Shown here one piece after another: positions 1-6,983 of a stretch of 36,415 nt of DNA. The stretch is taken from NCBI GenBank assembly GCA_947624445.1, contig CANQKF010000016.1, forward strand, positions 1 through 36,415. Reading direction: 5' to 3'. The stretch is from an uncultured Clostridia bacterium. GTDB taxonomy: Bacteria; Bacillota; Clostridia; Christensenellales; Borkfalkiaceae. Under the pieces are notes generated by a model. The model ran no database searches. It saw only the letters and a program-made list of their open reading frames with translations, and was not told the origin of the DNA. Each line of letters begins with the position of its first letter. Position 1 is the stretch's first letter. A program made the position numbers and the translations under genes.

Positions 1-36
1 CAAAAAAGGGACGAAAAAAATCAAAAGGAGAGAACT

Positions 37-2820
37 ATGAAACGTAACAACAAAACGCTTGCAAAGATCAAGCGCGGCTTCACACTCGTCGAGCTCGTGA
101 TCGTCATCGCGGTCATCGCGATTTTGGCCGCGGTGCTCATTCCGACGTTCATCACCGTCATCGACAGCGCGAACAACAGCGCGGATGTGCAGCTCGTGGC
201 GAACATGAACGCCGTCCTCGCGACCGATTTCGACGCCGATTCCACCGCCACGGCGGAGAACCTGCGCAAACTCATGAAGGACAACGGGATCGACAACTTC
301 GAGACCAAGAAGTCGGACAACGTGATACTTTATGATAAGTCCGCGAAGAAATTCGTGCTCATGAGCGACTTCGAGAAAAAGGTCAAAGCGGCGTCGCTTT
401 CTGCGGCGGGCAAGACGGGCGCGGCGAAGAATCTGGCGGCGAAACCGCTTGCCGAAGAGGGCGGCCTCACGCTCGACGAAAACGCCTATTCTCCCGAGGA
501 AATTTTCGACGGCTACATTATTACGAGCACCGGCGGCAACGATTTTGTCGAAGGGCTTTATAATTTACATAATCTATCTCAAGGGAATGAATTTTGGACG
601 TCGGCAGACGTGAAGAATGTACAAAAACTTTTTAATGGAATGAGCGGCGAGGCGAAAACGGCATTGATGAAAATCGTAAATTCATCATACTATATTGCCG
701 CAGATGGACAGATAGTAAACTTTTGGGTAGATACAACATTAGGGGTTCGTAAATGGTATTCCAATTCGGAGGACACACAAAACGATAAAGATAATCAGCC
801 TGTGAAAACCAGAGTTGTATTCAATGAAGGATTAAAGGATTTTTCCTTAAAAAATCTTATTGACGTTATAGGAGATCAATCCATTCTCGTAGTAATTCCT
901 CAAACCGTTGAACAAATCATTGATATCCCTGAAAATCAAGATCTCGGTATCATGTTATTGGGGAATACTTCTATCATTACCGACGAACAGAAGGCACCTT
1001 TATCAAAACTTGGTGTAGAAATTGCCCAAACTTCGCTTTCCGAGGTCAGAGAAGAACTTGTAAAAAGCGGTCCTGTGATTGCGAAGAGTGAATTCTATTT
1101 TGGAGAAGAGGACAATTTCGATCAAGGGAAATATAACGATCTTCAAGTTGCATTGGACGATGCCGGGATTTCTTCAAAATATTCGGGATTGGCGCGCTCG
1201 GTGATCATAACGCTCAAAAACTATACAATCAATCAAAATATAACCGTGCCGAAAGGCGTCACTTTGGAAATTCCATTCTGTGATCAAAATTCCTCTTCGG
1301 ATTTCTTGGATAACGATACGTTAAGCGATTTGAGCAAGAATTGCCGACAATATAGCGATGGTACGAAGAATTATTATTGCGGTGAGGGCGCAGGTTATCC
1401 AACGGCGGCGGTTGGCGGCATGGATATTTTTACTCCCAGCAAAACGATTGCACCAGAGAATAAAAAACAGTATGAAGTTACAATCGCTCAAGATGTGACC
1501 GTCACTGTGAATGGAACGATTCGAGTTGGTGGGGTGATCGGGTATACGGAAGGTAGTGCATCAAGTTTGAGTACAGCGGATTCTTATCAAGGGCACACCT
1601 CGGGCAATTACGGGCAGATCACCAACAATGGTACGATCGCAGTCGAAGGCGGCAAACTCGATGTTTGGGGATTTGTGAAAGGAGAGGGCTCCGTTGTTGC
1701 CGATAACGGCACCGTGTGCGAGCCATTCGTTGTCACCGACTTTATGGGCGGTACCAATACCGTTAATTTTTACTATAAATCACAATATACGCCGTTCAGA
1801 GAGTATGGAGTAGTGAATATTCAATGCCCGATGACGATCAATTACGGCGCAAACCTCATGGCACATTGTAATTTGTTTGCCATAATCTACAATCGAACGG
1901 ACGCATATCTTATTACATCTAATCCGACCGCGGAAGCAGTAATTAAATTAAAAGAAGGGGCATCAGCAACAACGACGTATGATCCTTCAAAGTCCGTCGA
2001 GGAAGGAATTGGCAAAGTATCGCTTAAAGTGATGGGACAGGCAGAAACGGGAGTTTTATCACTTGAAATAACGTTTGGGCAAATGAACGTGGCAACCGTA
2101 TCCACCGATACAGTTTTGTTCCCGATGCCGTATAACTTTGATTTGACGATCGAAGGACACTTTACCGTGAAAAATCAATATACGATCCTCCCCGGGGCTT
2201 CGGTCACGGTGAACGGCACATTGGAAGTTGCAAGTGGTGCAAAGCTCTACGTTCTCGATTGGATGCCTTCGAATGTAGAAATCGTAGGAGCACAGTATCC
2301 CGACGCGGCCATGTTAAAAAATGAGGGTTATAATAGTTACGGAGAGTTGAAAGTCAACGGGACTATGATCGTAGATGAAGGAGGCCATGCGGGCGGTTTG
2401 ATTTCTTCCGAAAAGCAAGGTGCAAAGCTCGAGGTCAAAGCGGGCGCCCAGGTTGCCGATAAGGATATCCGAATTGGCGGCGTTGCTTCGGACGCTACAA
2501 ATAACGTCAATATCTATACGGATTTGGCATTGCGGCTTGTTTCGGCAGAAGGAGCGATCACAAGTGCAGTGGCAGGGAAAACCTACACCATGGGGGAAGT
2601 AAAAACAGCGCAGAGAACGTTCTCGGACATCAAAACATTGGTTAAAGTTGATAGTGCAAATGAAGATACAATTGAGATAAAATATTATAAAGATGAGTGG
2701 GCAGCAATAAGCGGTGCCATGGCTGGCGGCACGGGAGGAGAGTCGGCGTATTTCAACAAACAAGACACGACGGCGCCCCAAGACGCCGCAATAATTTCAG
2801 GCGGCTGGACAACGACCTGA
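37..2820 (+). CDS. Large prepilin-like surface protein with beta-helix-like C-terminus
   Basis: The protein has 927 residues. Its start carries a class III (type IV pilin) signal: basic residues, then a prepilin peptidase site at Gly14|Phe15, a glutamate at the +5 position (Glu19) and a hydrophobic helix to about residue 38. A GGAG ribosome binding site lies just upstream. The first 170 residues resemble a pseudopilin stem. The rest is very long for a pilin, which usually has 130-200 residues, and contains repeated VTVNGT-like and GAKLxV-like strands (near residues 485-515, 715-740 and 770-800) that suggest a beta-helical or adhesin-like exposed region. From about base 540 the DNA becomes AT-richer than the first part of the gene. 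No pilus assembly ATPase or prepilin peptidase is in the window. The signal is clear; the function of the large domain is unknown. Confidence 0.8.
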   Translation: MKRNNKTLAKIKRGFTLVELVIVIAVIAILAAVLIPTFITVIDSANNSADVQLVANMNAVLATDFDADSTATAENLRKLMKDNGIDNFETKKSDNVILYDKSAKKFVLMSDFEKKVKAASLSAAGKTGAAKNLAAKPLAEEGGLTLDENAYSPEEIFDGYIITSTGGNDFVEGLYNLHNLSQGNEFWTSADVKNVQKLFNGMSGEAKTALMKIVNSSYYIAADGQIVNFWVDTTLGVRKWYSNSEDTQNDKDNQPVKTRVVFNEGLKDFSLKNLIDVIGDQSILVVIPQTVEQIIDIPENQDLGIMLLGNTSIITDEQKAPLSKLGVEIAQTSLSEVREELVKSGPVIAKSEFYFGEEDNFDQGKYNDLQVALDDAGISSKYSGLARSVIITLKNYTINQNITVPKGVTLEIPFCDQNSSSDFLDNDTLSDLSKNCRQYSDGTKNYYCGEGAGYPTAAVGGMDIFTPSKTIAPENKKQYEVTIAQDVTVTVNGTIRVGGVIGYTEGSASSLSTADSYQGHTSGNYGQITNNGTIAVEGGKLDVWGFVKGEGSVVADNGTVCEPFVVTDFMGGTNTVNFYYKSQYTPFREYGVVNIQCPMTINYGANLMAHCNLFAIIYNRTDAYLITSNPTAEAVIKLKEGASATTTYDPSKSVEEGIGKVSLKVMGQAETGVLSLEITFGQMNVATVSTDTVLFPMPYNFDLTIEGHFTVKNQYTILPGASVTVNGTLEVASGAKLYVLDWMPSNVEIVGAQYPDAAMLKNEGYNSYGELKVNGTMIVDEGGHAGGLISSEKQGAKLEVKAGAQVADKDIRIGGVASDATNNVNIYTDLALRLVSAEGAITSAVAGKTYTMGEVKTAQRTFSDIKTLVKVDSANEDTIEIKYYKDEWAAISGAMAGGTGGESAYFNKQDTTAPQDAAIISGGWTTT

Positions 2821-2839
2821 TAAATTTTCGATTTGTGCG

Positions 2840-2868
2840 GGCCCCCCGATCGCAAGATCGGGGGGGCC
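2840..2868. terminator. Bidirectional intrinsic terminator between convergent genes
   Basis: A GC-rich inverted repeat (GGCCCCCCGATC, loop GCAA, GATCGGGGGGGCC) lies between the stops of the prepilin-like gene and the convergent minus-strand gene. The tails are only moderately T-rich, so efficiency is uncertain. Confidence 0.6.
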
Positions 2869-2874
2869 GCCTTG

Positions 2875-3750
2875 TTATCCGAGCGGCAAAATGTTATCGA
2901 TCTTCCCGTCCGCGCGCGTCACGCGGAAGTAGCGCACGTCGTAGATCCCCGCGCAACGGGGGTAAACGAGCCCGACTTCATCCTGCCGTTCGGTGAGGAC
3001 GACGGAGACGAAATTGCCGAGATATCGACCTATGTCCCCCGCCTTTTCCACGAGATTTTGGGCGAGGAAGGGGACGGGGTCGGCGCCGATGAGCACGGAT
3101 TCGAAGAGCGCGAGGGCGAAGGTGGCGGCGGTCGGGGGCGACGCGGCGCGGATCTTGCAGGAGAGGAGCTTGCCCGCGGCGTATTCGCACACGGCGGTGT
3201 GGCGGGAGCTATCGCGGAATTGGAGCTCGGCGACGACGGTCGCGCCCGCGGAGAGGACCTTGCCGTCGGCGCGGGTGAGCACTTCGCCCGTGCGGGAGAG
3301 GATGCAGAAGGTGCCGTCGCCCTCGAGGAGGAGATCGTCGCCCGCCGCGGAGAGGGCGGCGTTTTCGAAGGAATCGGGGAGATCGACGAGGTGGGCGCCC
3401 GTTTCGTTTTCGAGGAAGAGCTGCACCTTGCCCTGGAGATAGAGGGTCATGCGCGTGCGGGCAACGGTGGCCTGGCGCACGACGCGCATGGCGGCGTCCT
3501 CGCGGAGGTAGTCGTGGCAGTAGACGGCGACGCCCTTGCGGGTGAAATAGAGTGCGACGCGGGGCGGGGGCGCGGCGAGGAAGGCTTCGTCGAAGCAGAA
3601 CTTCACGGGCAAAAAGCCGCAGGGGGCGACCTCGCAGAAGGCGCCGTCGGGCGGGAGCTCGGCCGTGCGCTCGAAGCCGTCAATCATTCCGAGCTGTGCG
3701 CCGCCCACGGTCAGCATGGCGGGGCGGTCGGATAAAAAAAATACACGCAT
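2875..3750 (-). CDS. Unrecognised 291-residue protein
   Basis: I do not recognise a family. The protein starts MRVFFLSDRP and has many short beta-strand-like stretches, no signal peptide and no obvious membrane segment, so it is probably a soluble, beta-rich cytoplasmic protein. The frame is open across 876 bases with codon use like the housekeeping core, although several antisense frames are also open here because of the high GC content. No Shine-Dalgarno motif precedes the ATG, while a promoter-like pair (TTGACA and TACATT, 16 bp apart) would start transcription only about 5 bases before it. It is convergent with the prepilin-like gene and divergent from the Myb-like gene. It could be a secretion- or sporulation-linked hypothetical, but nothing in the sequence shows this. 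Confidence 0.6.
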   Translation of the reverse strand: MRVFFLSDRPAMLTVGGAQLGMIDGFERTAELPPDGAFCEVAPCGFLPVKFCFDEAFLAAPPPRVALYFTRKGVAVYCHDYLREDAAMRVVRQATVARTRMTLYLQGKVQLFLENETGAHLVDLPDSFENAALSAAGDDLLLEGDGTFCILSRTGEVLTRADGKVLSAGATVVAELQFRDSSRHTAVCEYAAGKLLSCKIRAASPPTAATFALALFESVLIGADPVPFLAQNLVEKAGDIGRYLGNFVSVVLTERQDEVGLVYPRCAGIYDVRYFRVTRADGKIDNILPLG

Positions 3751-3761
3751 TTACTTTAATC

Positions 3762-3789
3762 AATGTATAACCGCCGCGGATTATGTCAA
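3762..3789 (-). promoter_or_regulatory. Candidate sigma-A promoter, minus strand
   Basis: Read on the minus strand, TTGACA (plus 3784-3789) and TACATT (plus 3762-3767) are separated by 16 bp. The predicted transcript start falls within about 5 bases of the ATG at 3750. Confidence 0.45.
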
Positions 3790-3810
3790 CAATTTGCCCG
3801 AGGTGATGTT

Positions 3811-4377
3811 ATGAACAAAATCAACGGCTACACGGAAGAGGAAGCCACGGGGCTCATCGAATACATCTATGCGGGCAGAAACGAGGGGAAAACGCTCTCG
3901 TATCTCTTCGAGACGTATGCGGGCACGCACAGCCGCGCCAAGGGGAGCGTGCGCAACTACTACTACGCCTTCCTGAAGCGCAGGAGCGATTCGCGCGTCG
4001 AGCGCATCCTTGCGGGGAAGGACCTCTCCGCAGGGACGATCAAGCCCTTCACCGAGGAGGAGACGGACGAGCTGCTCGAGAAGGTCCTCGAGGGCAAGCG
4101 GCGCGGGCTCTCGGTGCGCAGGAGCATCATGGAGGCGGCGCACGGCGACGAAAAGCTCATGCTCCGCATGCAGAATAAGTACCGCAATCTCCTGAAGAAG
4201 CAGCCCGAGCGCGTCGAGCGGGCGGCGCGGGCGGCGGGGGTCGCGCCCGACTTCCTGCAAAAGCGGCTGGAGCGGGAGATCGACGCCCTCTACGGCAGGA
4301 TCGCCGAGGAACTCAAGCGGGAAAACGAACGTCTGCGCGCCGAGTTGGAAAAATTAAGAAGCCGCGGCGAGGCATAA
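3811..4377 (+). CDS. Two-repeat Myb/SANT-like protein with C-terminal coiled coil
   Basis: The 188-residue protein starts at ATG 3811, five bases after an AGGTGA ribosome binding site. Two related segments begin GYTEEE (about residue 6) and PFTEEE (about residue 70). Each runs about 50 residues and ends in a basic patch (NYYYAFLKRR; NKYRNLLKKQ). This spacing resembles paired Myb/SANT-type helix-turn-helix repeats, as in RsfA-like regulators of Bacillota. Residues 145-188 form a charged heptad-like helix (ELKRENERLRAELEKLRS) suited to dimerisation. A DNA-binding or sporulation-linked regulator is the most likely role, by analogy only. The next gene, a YtxH-like protein, follows 41 bases later and may share the transcript. 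Confidence 0.6.
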   Translation: MNKINGYTEEEATGLIEYIYAGRNEGKTLSYLFETYAGTHSRAKGSVRNYYYAFLKRRSDSRVERILAGKDLSAGTIKPFTEEETDELLEKVLEGKRRGLSVRRSIMEAAHGDEKLMLRMQNKYRNLLKKQPERVERAARAAGVAPDFLQKRLEREIDALYGRIAEELKRENERLRAELEKLRSRGEA

Positions 4378-4418
4378 CCCGCGTATTCTTTCACAAACTG
4401 ATGACAACGGAGGACGAT

Positions 4419-4622
4419 ATGGAAAAGATGTTTTGTCTCGGCGTCGTGCTCGGTGCGATCGGCGGCGCGCTCCTCGTTGCAAACAGCTACAAGGCGCGTT
4501 CGCTCGTCAAGAAGAGCCAGGCGGAAGTCATGCAAAAGGTGGACGAAATGATGGATGAACGCCTCAAAGCATGCGAAAGCGGCGAGAACGGCGAAGAAAA
4601 GAAAAAGCAGACCAAGAAATAA
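4419..4622 (+). CDS. Small YtxH-like membrane-associated protein
   Basis: This predicted 67-residue protein begins MEKMFCLGVVLGAIGGALLV. A short glycine-rich hydrophobic segment (about residues 5-21) is followed by a highly charged, lysine-rich tail. That layout matches YtxH-like small proteins, which hold a single membrane anchor and a cytoplasmic helical tail. GGAGGA at 4409-4414 supports the ATG at 4419; an in-frame ATG at 4401 has no comparable ribosome binding site. A strong hairpin follows the stop. The function is unknown; YtxH proteins are often linked to general stress responses. Confidence 0.55.
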   Translation: MEKMFCLGVVLGAIGGALLVANSYKARSLVKKSQAEVMQKVDEMMDERLKACESGENGEEKKKQTKK

Positions 4623-4644
4623 AGACGTACGGTCCGCCCAAAGA

Positions 4645-4678
4645 GGCCCCGCGGAGGAATCCGCGGGGCCGATCTTTC
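4645..4678 (+). terminator. Intrinsic terminator-like hairpin
   Basis: A perfect 11-bp stem (GGCCCCGCGGA at 4645-4655 and its complement at 4660-4670) closes a GGAA tetraloop and is followed by a short mixed T-rich stretch. It probably ends the 3811-4622 transcript. Confidence 0.65.
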
Positions 4679-4764
4679 GTCTGAATGAAAACCGCGCGCT
4701 CGTCGCGGCCCAAGAGAGACCTTGCCGATGAACAGAAATAAGCAGCGCAACGGGAGGGGATTTC

Positions 4765-5190
4765 CCCGCACCCCAAGCCCTACCCCTTTTGGGGGGAGGG
4801 TGGCACGGCGTAGCTGTGACGGATGGGGGGAACGCCGCACGCCCCCAAGCCCTACCCCCTTTTTTTTTGGGGGGGGGGTGTCATTCAGAGGGGGCCCTGT
4901 TTCCTTGTCATTCAGAGGGGGCGCAGCCCCCGAAGAATCCCGCTGGCCGATGTTGGAAATCGGACTTCGTACCTCGGGATCCTTACTTCGCACTTCGTGC
5001 TCGTGCCGCGCTTGGTAGAAAACAGTGCGGGCGGGGCACATTCGTTCAGGATGACGGGGGCTGCGAACTTCGTACCGCCGCTTCGGCTCAGGATGACAGG
5101 AAAACAAAAAGCGGCAAATCACATACAACCCCACCCCCATCGGGTGGGCAAATGCAAAATTCCTCCCCCAATGGGTGGGTTTGGACAAAG
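4765..5190. repeat. Composite block of short intergenic palindromic repeats
   Basis: This 0.4-kb stretch holds at least three repeat types and no convincing gene. (1) Two copies of CCCCAAGCCCTACCCC followed by T and G runs (4771-4800 and 4843-4878); the first continues into GGTGGCACGGCGTAGC and TGACGGATGGGG. (2) TGTCATTCAGAGGGGG twice (4879 and 4906) on the plus strand, facing TTCAGGATGAC and CTCAGGATGACAGG (5045-5099), so the element has inverted ends. (3) Two hairpin-forming CCCCCATCGGGTGGG-like units near 5135 and 5165. Similar short GC-rich palindromes are widespread between genes in gut Clostridia and other bacteria. The element is probably non-autonomous. Confidence 0.65.
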
Positions 5191-5295
5191 ACCCGTTCGC
5201 GGGTAACAAGGAGTAATCGCATAACTATCAGGTCGTCATATGCGCGGCGGGCATGCGGCGCGGCGCCCTTCGGCCAAACCGTATACGGCGGCACC
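5191..5295. other. Remainder of intergenic region with no recognised content
   Basis: Together with the repeat block this completes a gene-poor stretch from 4623 to 5295. It contains small GC hairpins (for example GGCGCGGCGCCCTTCGGCC) that may end the minus-strand XRE transcript. No start codon with a ribosome binding site was found. Confidence 0.4.
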
Positions 5296-5502
5296 CTATT
5301 CGTCTTTTAAGCCCAAAATGTAGTCGGCGGAGAGGTCGAGCTCCTTGCACAGCCGCGCAAAAGTATCGAGTTTGGGCAATTTTTTGGTCGTTGTGTACTG
5401 CGTGACCATCTCGGGCGAGATCCCGACCCGCCGCGCGATCTCCACCGTCGTCAGCCCGCTCGCCTTGATCTCTTCCCGCAGCCGCTCTTTTATCATGTCC
5501 AT
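5296..5502 (-). CDS. XRE-family HTH transcriptional regulator
   Basis: The 68-residue protein is essentially one Cro/C1-type helix-turn-helix domain: VEIARRVGISPEMVTQYTTT forms helices 2-3 and LPKLDTFARLCKELDLSADY the following helices. The length is typical of a stand-alone HTH_3 repressor. It reads away from a lipoprotein gene, and the shared 100-bp region holds two near-identical partial palindromes, one of them inside the lipoprotein promoter. Repression of the lipoprotein and of itself is therefore likely. AAAGGAA upstream serves as the ribosome binding site. An internal ATG at codon 3 is an alternative start. The nearby repeats and small size also fit a relic of a mobile element. Confidence 0.8.
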   Translation of the reverse strand: MDMIKERLREEIKASGLTTVEIARRVGISPEMVTQYTTTKKLPKLDTFARLCKELDLSADYILGLKDE

Positions 5503-5531
5503 ATCGTAGTTCCTTTGTATAAAAAATATAA

Positions 5532-5571
5532 CTAACGGTTAGAAAATGCTTGACTTATAACCAACAGTTAG
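5532..5571. promoter_or_regulatory. Two operator-like sites for the XRE regulator
   Basis: CTAACGGTTAG (5532-5542) is an exact palindrome around a central G. CCAACAGTTAG (5561-5571) differs from that palindrome by one base. Both sit in the longer match TAACYAACRGTTAG. The first lies just before the -35 of the lipoprotein promoter; the second fills the spacer next to the -10. The arrangement predicts steric repression. Confidence 0.6.
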
Positions 5572-5578
5572 ATATAAT
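5550..5578 (+). promoter_or_regulatory. Strong sigma-A promoter of the lipoprotein gene
   Basis: TTGACT (5550-5555) and TATAAT (5573-5578) are exactly 17 bp apart. The transcript should start near 5585 and reach the GGAGGA ribosome binding site at 5590-5595. Confidence 0.8.
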
Positions 5579-5603
5579 GATAGAAAAACGGAGGAAAAAG
5601 GAC

Positions 5604-6041
5604 ATGAAAAAATTTTTTTCGTTGATGATCGGTTGCATGCTTGCGGTAGGCGTATGGACCGCGTTTGCGGGCTGCGACATGTTGGGCTCGGGCGGGCAAA
5701 ACACGGGCGGCGGAGGCTCGGGCGGCGGTCAGATCGAGGATCCGTCGGAGAAAGAGGGGCTCCAAACGGTGACGGAGCCCGAGGCGACCTTCGAATATAA
5801 CGAGTTTCTCGGTTATCAAGTGAAAATCAAGGGCGCGCTCAAAAATACAGGGAAGCGAAAATATTCCTATGTCAGCATCAGCTTTACCCTCTACGACGCC
5901 GAAGGCGCAAACATCGGGCAGGCGGTGGACAACATGAATTATCTGGACGTAGGCGAAGTGTGGAAATACGAGGCGAATTCTTTGGGATTTTTTGAAGAAA
6001 AACCCGCCTCGTGGAAGATTTCGGAAATCACATATTTTTGA
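5604..6041 (+). CDS. Lipoprotein with FxLYD-like domain
   Basis: The 145-residue protein has a lipoprotein signal: KK, a hydrophobic core, and a lipobox AFAGC with the lipidated cysteine at position 24. A Gly/Ser-rich linker (about residues 27-46) follows. The rest carries VKIKGALKNTGKRKY and SISFTLYDAEGANI, the pattern of FxLYD-type beta-sandwich domains of secreted Gram-positive proteins. ATG 5604 is chosen because earlier in-frame ATGs lie inside or before the promoter. The protein should sit on the outer face of the membrane. Divergence from the XRE gene and the operator-like sites suggest it is the main target of that repressor. The ligand is unknown. Confidence 0.8.
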   Translation: MKKFFSLMIGCMLAVGVWTAFAGCDMLGSGGQNTGGGGSGGGQIEDPSEKEGLQTVTEPEATFEYNEFLGYQVKIKGALKNTGKRKYSYVSISFTLYDAEGANIGQAVDNMNYLDVGEVWKYEANSLGFFEEKPASWKISEITYF

Positions 6042-6210
6042 TTATTTCGCAGCGTCTTGCCCGTCTGCGGCCGTTCCGCGGGAGGAAGTATTTGCGCACC
6101 GCACATGGCATTTCCGCGGGAGGCGGCGCGGAAAGATCTGCGGCGCGGTCTCCAAAATGGCAGATAGACATGCTTTGCGAGAAAAAATTCCATTCTGCGG
6201 GCAAAATCCT

Positions 6211-6239
6211 TTGACATCTTTTGCGGAATGTGGTATCCT
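6211..6239 (+). promoter_or_regulatory. Sigma-A promoter of rpsO
   Basis: TTGACA (6211-6216) and TATCCT (6234-6239) are separated by 17 bp. The predicted start near 6246 gives a leader of about 88 bases before rpsO. Confidence 0.75.
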
Positions 6240-6245
6240 AATAGC

Positions 6246-6333
6246 CGACGTACGCGAGGAATTGCGCTCTCCACGCATCTCTTGGCGTGCGCGGCATGCC
6301 GCAAAGGCAAATTCCATAGGAGGATAAACGCAA
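6246..6333 (+). promoter_or_regulatory. rpsO 5' leader with two hairpins
   Basis: The leader contains CACGC/GCGTG (6272-6289) and the palindrome GCGGCATGCCGC (6291-6302) shortly before AGGAGG (6318-6323). S15 represses its own translation through varied leader structures in several bacteria; whether this one does so is inference. Confidence 0.4.
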
Positions 6334-6588
6334 ATGGAAAAGAACGAGATCATCGCGAAGTATGCCCAGCATCCGGGGGACACGGGGTCGCCCGAGGTCC
6401 AGATCGCTCTCCTCACCGAGCGCATCAACCACCTCAACGAGCACCTCAAGATCCACAAGCAGGATAATCACTCCCGCCGCGGGCTCTTGAAGATGGTCGG
6501 CAAGCGCCGCGGGCTCTTGGACTATCTCAAAGCGAAGGACATCGAGCGTTACAGGACCATTATCGAACAGCTCGGGCTTCGGAAGTAA
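6334..6588 (+). CDS. rpsO: 30S ribosomal protein S15
   Basis: The 84-residue protein is full length for S15. It shows the conserved [19 protein letters not shown] segment, the HxxxHxxDxHSRRGL-like rRNA-binding stretch ([19 protein letters not shown]) and the final [14 protein letters not shown]15 binds 16S rRNA early in assembly of the small-subunit platform. AGGAGG lies 10 bases before the ATG. An intrinsic terminator follows directly, and pnp lies downstream, the usual rpsO-pnp order of bacteria. Confidence 0.98.
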   Translation: MEKNEIIAKYAQHPGDTGSPEVQIALLTERINHLNEHLKIHKQDNHSRRGLLKMVGKRRGLLDYLKAKDIERYRTIIEQLGLRK

Positions 6589-6599
6589 CAACAAAACAG

Positions 6600-6626
6600 G
6601 GGCGGGCTTTTTGCCGCCCTTTTTTG
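6600..6626 (+). terminator. Intrinsic terminator after rpsO
   Basis: The stem GGGCGG...CCGCCC closes over a T-rich loop and runs into TTTTTTGTTG. Because pnp follows in the same direction, some read-through is likely. Confidence 0.85.
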
Positions 6627-6983
6627 TTGACGCCCCGCCCGCGCCTCCAAACACGTTGTCCGCGCATCGGCAAGGGGAGCGCAGATTATCCGCCTCGAAG
6701 ATCCTGCCGCCGTTTGGCGCAGGAAGAAGCGTTTCCCACACAATAGCGGAAGCCGTGCTGCGCGAGGTGACGCGAATAAGTCGGGGGATGTGGGCGATAA
6801 AACGGGGATTGTGGCGCTATCCTCACGATTAAACGGGGAAATGCAACGCTACCCATCAGGATTTTTCCATGAGACCCGCAGGGTGGGCCGATCGGAAGCG
6901 ATCCGCGACTTCATCACAGAAATTCGTCCGCAGCCACGGGGCTCCGGACAAAAGAAATAGGAGCAGAAAGGAGAAACAAAGCA
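6627..6983 (+). other. Gene-free spacer between rpsO and pnp
   Basis: About 360 bases without a supported gene. No clear promoter, riboswitch or repeat was seen. The last bases carry AAAGGAG, the pnp ribosome binding site. The region may contain a processing site of the pnp message. Confidence 0.4.
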
